This document shows positions 1-5,377 of a stretch of DNA of 6,793 bases, piece by piece (within the stretch, counting starts at the first letter, position 1; the number at the start of each line of letters is the position of its first letter). The notes below the pieces were generated by a model that saw nothing but the letters and a program-made list of their open reading frames with translations, had not been told where the DNA came from and ran no database searches. A program made the position numbers and the translations under genes. The stretch comes from Anaerolineae bacterium (GTDB lineage Bacteria > Chloroflexota > Anaerolineae > 4572-78 > NAK82), in NCBI GenBank assembly GCA_030598425.1, contig JAUVPY010000142.1, forward strand, positions 1 to 6,793. The letters are read 5' to 3'.

Positions 1-417
1 GACGAAACCTCCCAGCGCAAAGATAACGGCCGCCGTCAAGGCGCCGAGCCAGTTTAAGTTCAATGAACGGCGTGCATAGGCCAACGTCCCCCAGCCCGCC
101 AGGAGCACGTGCAGCACAACAGAGACAGCCACCTGCCTGGGCGCCGGGAGCCAGAGAAAAGGCCAGTGGAGAGGATATAGAATCGCTGTCTGCATATTGG
201 CGAACAGGGGTGCGCCCATAAAAAGATGCGGGTTCCATAACGGGAAGCGACCAGAACCCAACGCCTCGGCCACGTAGGCCTTATAGGGGTAGAAATAGAG
301 AAATGAGTCCACACCCACCAGGATGAGGTTGGTGAAAACGATCTTCCAGAAGAAAAGGAGGCCCAGCGCGACGACGAGCAGCCCAGCACCAAGAGGGCGA
401 AAACGGGCGCGAGTCAT
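1..417 (-). CDS. YfhO-like GT-C membrane protein, N-terminal part (runs off the left edge)
   Basis: The frame stays open from the ATG at 417 to base 1, giving 139 residues with no stop, so the C-terminus is missing. Residues 10-34 form a first membrane helix. A loop follows with the features typical of YfhO and related GT-C proteins: GVDSF with Asp37 as the likely catalytic-type acid after TM1, PLWNP (59-63), and MGAPLFANMQ (67-76) leading to YPLHWPF. Further hydrophobic stretches lie near 84-110 and 121-139. YfhO-family proteins are large multi-pass enzymes thought to move sugars from polyprenyl-phosphate donors onto extracellular polymers; in Bacillus YfhO is linked to lipoteichoic acid glycosylation. 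The substrate here cannot be told. The start overlaps the stop of the upstream glycosyltransferase (ATGA) and has a strong ribosome binding site, so the two are probably one operon. An unspecified GT39-type enzyme is the main alternative. Confidence 0.85.
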   Translation of the reverse strand, partial: MTRARFRPLGAGLLVVALGLLFFWKIVFTNLILVGVDSFLYFYPYKAYVAEALGSGRFPLWNPHLFMGAPLFANMQTAILYPLHWPFLWLPAPRQVAVSVVLHVLLAGWGTLAYARRSLNLNWLGALTAAVIFALGGFV

Positions 418-2078
418 GGCACCTCCTCAATACGGTATACGATAAACGATACAGTACCGTCATCGCGGAATGCACGCTCCACCTCGCGCATAGCCAGACC
501 GGCGTCGGCCAGCGCCAGGCGTGCCTCGGCGGCGGAGCGCCAACTGGGGAACACAATGTAACGGCGGGCGCCGGGGCGAGCAGCTACCTGGGCCGCCAGA
601 TCCGCCGGAGAGGTCCACGCGGGGAAATCGAAGGGGCTACCCCACAGGTAGAAACGCCAGTGCCAGCCCAACCAACGGTGGTACAAGGTGGTATCGGCGG
701 GGACGGCGCGGAGGTAGTTAGATACCTGCTCGATGCCCTGGTACGCGCCGTGGTCCCCGCCGACGGGGAAACGGCTGGCTGCGGCGTCACGGATGGGGCG
801 AAACGTAAAGGATAACATAACGAGGACAAACAGCAGGCCAAGGGCTCTGAGGTGCGGCAAGTCTCCGAACAAACGCCAGGGGAGGGTCAGCACGCGAGCC
901 AATAGCAAGGTCAAAAACGGGATAAGTCCCAACAGATACCGGTCCCATACCCCAAAGGCAAACAGCGAGTGACCAACCAGGAAGAGGGCAATGAAGACCA
1001 CCAAGATCAGGTCTGACCGCGCTCGATTCTGTAGCTCGGCCCTACCCCCACTGCTGGGGGATGCTTTCGAACCGCCCCGAAAGAGGAGACCATCCGTCAC
1101 CAGTAACAGTGGCAGCCCTATCAGCAAAACGAGGTTCATAACCCGAGAGCCCGTGCCGTATCGCAGCAAGCTTACATAGCCCAGCAAATGTTCCCAGGCC
1201 GTCGCTAGCAAGGGCGACAGCCCCCCATAGCTGATCAGGCTCTGGGCCAGGAAGCCCGGATGGCGTGCCCGGGCGACGTCCCAAGCAAAGGCCAGACCCA
1301 ACACCGCCATAAAAGCCACCACAAATGATACAACCTGAGATTTGTGATTTGTGATCTGTGATTTGATATTTGTGATTTGATATTTGTGATTTGATACTTG
1401 TGATTTGATATTTGATATTTGTGCCTTGTGACTTGACGTGAGTCCTAGTCCCAGTGCCAGCGGCACAAAGAACACCCCCTGCTGTTTGGTAATCGCCGCC
1501 AGGCCAATAAATACGCCCCCCCAAACCCAGTGTCCCCGGACCGCCGCCAGGCAACCAGCCAGCACCCAGGTGACCATCAGCGGGTCGGTGAAGGCGGTCG
1601 GGGCGAAAAGGATAGCAAAAGGTGAGGCGGCCAGCAGATAAGCGGCCAATAAGCCTACACCCCGCCCATAAAGCGAGCGTCCAAGCGCGTAGATCAGCCC
1701 CACACTGACCACGCTCGCGACCAACGACGGGGTTCGAGCCGCCACCTCGGTGGGGCCGAAGAGGGTAAAGCTGAGTGCCTGGATATAGAAAAAGAGTGGC
1801 GGCTTATCCACCGGCGAACCGCCGAGCAACAAGTCACGGCCGCTGGCGATGTCGAGCCCCCAACTGCTGTAGATGGCCTCATCACGATGAAACCGATTGG
1901 ATGCCAGTGGGCCGAGAGGCGCTAATAAGGCTACGACGATAGCGAAGGCCAGGGCAGGCACTATAACTCGCTCAGAGGTGGCCAGGGTCTGCGTCAAACG
2001 CTCAAACACAGCCCCACTGCCCAACACGCCACGATAGGAGGTAGCAGGAAGCTCATCAACAGGAGAGAGCCGCATCAT
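414..2078 (-). CDS. Glycosyltransferase family 39 / ArnT-like membrane glycosyltransferase
   Basis: A 554-residue polytopic membrane protein of the GT-C fold (PMT_2 / ArnT type), which transfers a sugar from a polyprenyl-phosphate donor to an acceptor on the outer face of the membrane. After TM1 (about 38-57) comes the family's acidic motif FHRDEAIY (Asp66, Glu67), then SPVDKPPLFFY (88-98). TAFTDPLMVTW (161-171) and AITKQQGVFF (195-204) also fit the family, and about ten hydrophobic segments follow to residue 425. The C-terminal 120 residues are a soluble extracytoplasmic region. Residues 215-249 are a polar, basic period-7 segment encoded by a heptamer repeat between two membrane helices. 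Residues 334-354 are a second hydrophilic loop, encoded over paired inverted repeats. Two ATGs stand in tandem at 2078 and 2075; the first is used here. There is no clear Shine-Dalgarno site, but a TAGAAT box lies six bases upstream. The family call is firm; the sugar and acceptor are unknown. Confidence 0.9.
   Translation of the reverse strand: MMRLSPVDELPATSYRGVLGSGAVFERLTQTLATSERVIVPALAFAIVVALLAPLGPLASNRFHRDEAIYSSWGLDIASGRDLLLGGSPVDKPPLFFYIQALSFTLFGPTEVAARTPSLVASVVSVGLIYALGRSLYGRGVGLLAAYLLAASPFAILFAPTAFTDPLMVTWVLAGCLAAVRGHWVWGGVFIGLAAITKQQGVFFVPLALGLGLTSSHKAQISNIKSQVSNHKYQITNIKSQITNHKSQVVSFVVAFMAVLGLAFAWDVARARHPGFLAQSLISYGGLSPLLATAWEHLLGYVSLLRYGTGSRVMNLVLLIGLPLLLVTDGLLFRGGSKASPSSGGRAELQNRARSDLILVVFIALFLVGHSLFAFGVWDRYLLGLIPFLTLLLARVLTLPWRLFGDLPHLRALGLLFVLVMLSFTFRPIRDAAASRFPVGGDHGAYQGIEQVSNYLRAVPADTTLYHRWLGWHWRFYLWGSPFDFPAWTSPADLAAQVAARPGARRYIVFPSWRSAAEARLALADAGLAMREVERAFRDDGTVSFIVYRIEEVP
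420..428 (-). promoter_or_regulatory. Strong Shine-Dalgarno site for the YfhO-like gene, inside the upstream gene
   Basis: On the minus strand GAGGAGGTG ends two bases before the ATG at 417, and its GGAGG core is a few bases further up. It is written in the last codons (Glu-Glu-Val) of the preceding glycosyltransferase gene. Together with the ATGA stop/start overlap this supports translational coupling and confirms the start chosen for the downstream gene. Confidence 0.75.
1045..1083. repeat. Two adjacent short inverted repeats within the glycosyltransferase gene
   Basis: CCCCCA (1045-1050) and TGGGGG (1055-1060) form a perfect 6-bp stem around the loop CTGC. Three bases later CTTTCG (1064-1069) and CGAAAG (1078-1083) form a second perfect 6-bp stem around eight bases. 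The region encodes part of a Gly/Ser/Ala-rich hydrophilic loop (about residues 334-354) between membrane helices. Paired GC-rich hairpins resemble REP-type elements, but no second copy is in the window, so this may be chance in GC-rich coding DNA. Confidence 0.35.
1333..1437 (-). repeat. Heptanucleotide tandem repeat array, 15 units, in frame in a coding sequence
   Basis: The array divides exactly into 15 units of 7 bases. On the plus strand the two main forms are ATTTGTG and ATTTGAT, largely alternating. The 12 units at 1340-1423 are nearly perfect, and the outer units (1333-1339, 1424-1437) are degenerate. On the coding strand the units read CACAAAT or ATCAAAT. Three heptamers make seven codons, so the product is a period-7 peptide such as SNIKSQV, SNHKYQI, TNIKSQI, TNHKSQV (residues 215-249). 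Because 7 is not a multiple of 3, every coding-strand frame gives a similar stop-free peptide. The opposite strand contains TGA stops. The AT-rich composition differs sharply from the GC-rich surroundings. It fits a short tandem repeat that spread or expanded within a loop between two membrane helices. Confidence 0.95.
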
Positions 2079-2084
2079 ACTCTC

Positions 2085-2093
2085 ATTCTACCA
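2085..2093 (-). promoter_or_regulatory. Extended -10 box, possible leaderless promoter for the glycosyltransferase operon
   Basis: On the minus strand TGGTAGAAT (TG-n plus TAGAAT) ends six bases before the ATG at 2078. That spacing would put the first transcribed base at or next to the start codon, as in leaderless genes with a TANNNT box just upstream. A poor -35 (TTGCTC, about 18 bases further up) is visible. The lack of a good Shine-Dalgarno site at this start agrees. No transcript data are available. Confidence 0.4.
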
Positions 2094-2132
2094 CGCCTCA
2101 CACTTTTGGAGCAAAGACACGCGCGATTCGTT

Positions 2133-2141
2133 ATTCTAACA
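2133..2141 (-). promoter_or_regulatory. Second extended -10 box on the minus strand
   Basis: TGTTAGAAT on the minus strand repeats the TG-n-TAGAAT pattern found at 2085-2093. It would give a leader of about 50 bases before the glycosyltransferase ATG. No convincing -35 hexamer is seen at 16-18 bases, so it could function only as an extended -10 promoter. Confidence 0.25.
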
Positions 2142-2162
2142 CACCTATAGCCAAAAGTACTG

Positions 2163-2191
2163 TTTTCTGGGAGTTCCGGTTATGATACAAT
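2163..2191 (+). promoter_or_regulatory. Putative promoter for the histidine kinase gene
   Basis: TACAAT at 2186-2191 is preceded by TGA (2183-2185), giving an extended -10 box. TTTTCT at 2163-2168 is a weak -35 with a 17-base spacer. An overlapping TATGAT (2181-2186) could serve instead. Transcription would start near 2198, just where a purine-rich AAGGAGGAGAG lies (2197-2207), leaving an untranslated leader of about 75 bases before the ATG at 2273. Confidence 0.35.
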
Positions 2192-2272
2192 GAGCGAAGG
2201 AGGAGAGACTTCGCCTGCGGGTAACCTCACATTCCTCTTCGTGGAAGAAGGGGACAGGCGTGACACCCTGAC

Positions 2273-5200
2273 ATGAACAGCTACGCCCAACCCTGGCGGG
2301 TAATGCAAGAAGTTGATACGCTCCTGATGAAGACCATCCCCTGGTCGGAGCGTCTTGAGCAGATTGGACACAGTCTGCTGCGCCTGCTCGATAGCGACGC
2401 CATCTGGCTGTTGACCGCCCCACAGATAAGCGGCATTGCGTGCGGTATCATTCGGTCGCCACTGGCCAACAATCCTCAGGCGTGCGTGGTGTTCACCGAC
2501 CTTGCCCCCCCGCCCATTTTCGCCGATCCTGACCTACCTCTAACGCAGGTTTTGCACGCTGGCGTCCCGCGTCTGGCCAGCGACGTGCCCCTGTTGAATG
2601 GACACCTGGACAACGACCTGGCTGATGCCTTGCTACGTACGCTCGAAGTTCATCCGTCTCTGATCGTACCTCTACTAGTCGGCGACGAACCAGTCGGCGC
2701 GATGGTGGTTGCGGACCAAGTATCCCCACGTGATGTTAGGGTACCCGTTGATGCGCTGCAAGCCATAGGCGAGCATTTGGGCGTGACGCTGCAGAGTGCT
2801 TATCTGCGCGACACTGCTCGCCGTCAAGCCGAAGCGCTGGCTACCCTCAACCACATCGCACATACTATTACTTCCAGCTTAGACATCAAGGAAGTCATCC
2901 AACGCACGATGACTGGCATCAACGATGTTCTCGACGTGGAGGCCGGTTCTCTATTGCTGGTAGACCAAGAAACAAACGAACTGTACTTCGAGATCACCCT
3001 CCGGGGCGAGAATAGCGAGGTCACCGAGTTTCGGCTGCAACCAGGCCAGGGCATCGCTGGTTGGGTGGTAGCCAATGGCTCGCCAGCTATCGTCAACGAT
3101 GTGGGCACGGACTCTCGCTTCTTCAGCAAAATTGACGAAGCTATCGGGTTCAAAACCAAATCCGTGATGTGTGCCCCGCTTGTTGTTCAGGGATACCCGA
3201 TTGGCGCCCTCGAAGTCATCAACAAGCGGCAAGGCTATTTCACAGGGGACGACCAAGATTTGCTGATCTCAATGTGTGCCTCACTCGCCATCGCTCTGCA
3301 GAATGCCGGTCTGTATGAAGAGGCCCAGAAGCGAGCTCAGCGTACATCCATCATCGGAAACATCGCCACTGCCATTAACGCCAGCCTGAGCCTCGTCGAA
3401 GTGAGCCAGGCCATCGCCGATCACTTGCACAAGCTTGTGCCTTTTGATTACGCTAACGTGTGTCTTCTCGACGATAACTCTCGCCACTTGCAGATCCTGG
3501 ATCTCACCGACCAGACAGGGCGCGGTCACCTGTTCCCAAGGATGATTCGCTTCGAGAACTCTGGCCTAGAATGGATTGTTCAGACCAGCCAGGCCCGACT
3601 GACAGACCTGCGCAGAACAGAGGAACTGAGACTCGATTCTAGCGTCATCTCCGACCCAGCTATGCGCCAGATGATTAGTGCGCCTCTGGTGGCCCAGAAA
3701 AAGGTACGCGGCGTTATTAACCTGGCCAGCGCCCAGGCTGATGCTTACTCCCCGCAGGATCTGGAGATGCTGGAGCAGATCGCTCCCCAACTAACGATCG
3801 CCATCGAGAAGGCACAGCTCTTCGATCTGATGGAGCGGCGCACGGCGGAATTGCAGACGCTGAACCGGATGGGTGAACGATTGGTCTCAACGACCGATAC
3901 CAATCGCATCTTAAGCATCGCGCTGGCCTTTGTGCCGCACCTGGTGCCTGGCGACGTACACGCCCTGTTACTCGTGGACGAAGATGATGGATACTTGGGT
4001 CTGAACATACCCTTTGCCGCCGATCAGTCGTTCGCAAACGAGATCATTCAGGAGATGCTCAACGCCCTGATGCCATTGATCGAAGTGAAGGAGCTAGACC
4101 TTGTCCGTCGCAAAATCATCACTGGGCAGAAGCCGATGCCCGAGGACTGGACACCGATCGCCACGCTGACTCTGCCCATCGTTACCCGCCTGGGCCCGAT
4201 GGGAGTTGCCCATCTCGCCTCGAGCAAGACAGAAGATTTTGCAGGTGACGCCCTGCGCGTCTTCGCGCTAGTCGTGTCACAGATTGCAACTGCCGTTGAG
4301 AACGCCCGGCTCTTCCGAGAAGTAGAAAAAGAACGCGCTCGTCTCTCGACTTTCCTTTCGAGCACTACCGACTTGATTATTGTCGTCGATCGCACCTCCC
4401 GCGTCGTCTTGGCCAATCCGGCCGCGCGCGAAGTGCTTGGGCCGGATCAAGAGTGGGAGAACCAACTGCTGGCGGATATCGTTCAAAACGAAACGCTACT
4501 CGAGCTGTTCAGCAAAGCTGAGCAACTTGAGGCTACTTTTGGCGAAGTGCCGTTGCCAGATGGTCGTACCCTTCACGCTAGCATTTCTCCTATCTCCAGC
4601 GGCGACGAGCAGATCGGCGGCTGGGTGGCAGCGTTGCAGGATGTCTCGTACCTTAAAGAACTGGATGAGATGAAGACGGAGTTCATCAACGCCGTTTCTC
4701 ATGACCTGCGCTCTCCGCTATCAGGCATTCTCATCGCCACGCACCTGGTCTCTCAGACCGGCGAGGTGAACACTCAGCAGCAGGATTTTCTGGATACCAT
4801 CGAACAGCGCGTAGCCGCGATGACCGAGCAGATAGACGATCTGTTGGATTCGGCCCGTGTCGAAGCCGGCATCGATATGGAGTTAGAACCTTGTGCGGTC
4901 GCCCCTCTCATCAGCCAGGTAGTCAGTCAACTTGAAGAACTGGTGCAGGATAAACAACTTGAACTCGAAACGAGTATCAGCACGAATCTACCACCTGTGG
5001 TGGGCAACGCTCGACGATTAAGACAGGTGTTATCCAATCTGATCAGCAACGCAATTAAGTACACACCCGACGGGGGGGAGATCAGCATAAAGGCGAACTA
5101 CGGTCACGACGAAATTGTGGTCTCCGTCCAAGACACGGGGATCGGCATCCCCCTGACTGACCAGCCGCATATTTTCGACAAATTCTATCGGGTGGACCGA

Positions 5201-5365
5201 CCCGAACAGGCCCACATAAAGGGAACGGGCCTGGGCTTAGCGATCACTCGGTCGATTGTGGAAAAACTCGACGGACGCATTTGGGTCCAGAGCGAAGTAA
5301 ATGCGGGCAGTACTTTCTCGTTCGCACTGCCCACTATCCAAGAAATCGCCGAGCAACCTCAATAG
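2273..5365 (+). CDS. Cytoplasmic multi-GAF/PAS sensor histidine kinase
   Basis: A 1030-residue protein without signal peptide or membrane segments, so a soluble sensor that autophosphorylates on histidine and passes the phosphate to a response regulator. Four GAF-type modules lie at about 25-175 (degenerate), 205-345 (canonical), 375-512 and 545-678. Each ends in a helix of the type LQNAGLY that runs on as a linker. A PAS domain (about 692-790, LANPAAREVLG) comes next. HisKA is at about 798-864 with the phospho-acceptor His810 in SHDLRSPL. In HATPase_c the N box has Asn926 (SNLISNAIKY), G1 is DTGIGIP (954-960), the F box is IFDKFYR (967-973) and G2 is GTGLGLA (984-990). All residues needed for kinase activity are present. 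The ligands of the GAF and PAS domains are unknown. No response regulator is encoded nearby in this window, so it is an orphan here. The ATG at 2273 has no good Shine-Dalgarno site; Met11 (2303) and Met19 (2327) are alternatives, but residues 9-40 align with the helix that begins the other modules, favouring the longer form. Confidence 0.95.
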   Translation: MNSYAQPWRVMQEVDTLLMKTIPWSERLEQIGHSLLRLLDSDAIWLLTAPQISGIACGIIRSPLANNPQACVVFTDLAPPPIFADPDLPLTQVLHAGVPRLASDVPLLNGHLDNDLADALLRTLEVHPSLIVPLLVGDEPVGAMVVADQVSPRDVRVPVDALQAIGEHLGVTLQSAYLRDTARRQAEALATLNHIAHTITSSLDIKEVIQRTMTGINDVLDVEAGSLLLVDQETNELYFEITLRGENSEVTEFRLQPGQGIAGWVVANGSPAIVNDVGTDSRFFSKIDEAIGFKTKSVMCAPLVVQGYPIGALEVINKRQGYFTGDDQDLLISMCASLAIALQNAGLYEEAQKRAQRTSIIGNIATAINASLSLVEVSQAIADHLHKLVPFDYANVCLLDDNSRHLQILDLTDQTGRGHLFPRMIRFENSGLEWIVQTSQARLTDLRRTEELRLDSSVISDPAMRQMISAPLVAQKKVRGVINLASAQADAYSPQDLEMLEQIAPQLTIAIEKAQLFDLMERRTAELQTLNRMGERLVSTTDTNRILSIALAFVPHLVPGDVHALLLVDEDDGYLGLNIPFAADQSFANEIIQEMLNALMPLIEVKELDLVRRKIITGQKPMPEDWTPIATLTLPIVTRLGPMGVAHLASSKTEDFAGDALRVFALVVSQIATAVENARLFREVEKERARLSTFLSSTTDLIIVVDRTSRVVLANPAAREVLGPDQEWENQLLADIVQNETLLELFSKAEQLEATFGEVPLPDGRTLHASISPISSGDEQIGGWVAALQDVSYLKELDEMKTEFINAVSHDLRSPLSGILIATHLVSQTGEVNTQQQDFLDTIEQRVAAMTEQIDDLLDSARVEAGIDMELEPCAVAPLISQVVSQLEELVQDKQLELETSISTNLPPVVGNARRLRQVLSNLISNAIKYTPDGGEISIKANYGHDEIVVSVQDTGIGIPLTDQPHIFDKFYRVDRPEQAHIKGTGLGLAITRSIVEKLDGRIWVQSEVNAGSTFSFALPTIQEIAEQPQ

Positions 5366-5377
5366 CGATCCGCTATT
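5361..5377. terminator. Palindrome spanning both convergent stop codons, possible weak terminator
   Basis: AATAGCG-ATC-CGCTATT is a perfect 7-bp inverted repeat with a 3-base loop. It contains the TAG of the kinase (5363-5365) and, on the other strand, the TAG of prfB (5375-5373). On the plus strand a pyrimidine-rich CTTCTTTCCCC follows. There is no clear T tract on the minus strand. The genes are only 7 bases apart, so no other terminator fits between them. The stem is AT-rich and short, so termination strength is doubtful. Confidence 0.3.

Noticed and set aside
60..556. Minus-strand frames of 110 and 91 residues near the left edge
   Set aside because: The overlapping frame starting at 417 encodes a clear YfhO-like protein with a strong Shine-Dalgarno site; these are its out-of-frame shadows.
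1333..1437. CRISPR array
   Set aside because: Units are 7 bases with no spacers and lie within a coding frame; this is a tandem repeat.
1042..1554. A 170-residue minus-strand frame across the heptamer array
   Set aside because: It lies wholly inside the glycosyltransferase gene in another frame and stays open partly because the heptamers lack stops in any coding-strand frame. Its sequence outside the repeat resembles no protein I recognise.
2102..2158. Inverted repeat ACTTTTGG (2102-2109) / CCAAAAGT (2151-2158) as an operator in the divergent promoter region
   Set aside because: The arms are 41 bases apart and only 8 bases long, which is not unusual by chance in a region of this size, and no regulator gene is adjacent.
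3717..4037. Minus-strand open frames opposite the kinase gene
   Set aside because: They are antisense frames of a clear kinase coding region, have no ribosome binding sites and show no recognisable protein motifs.
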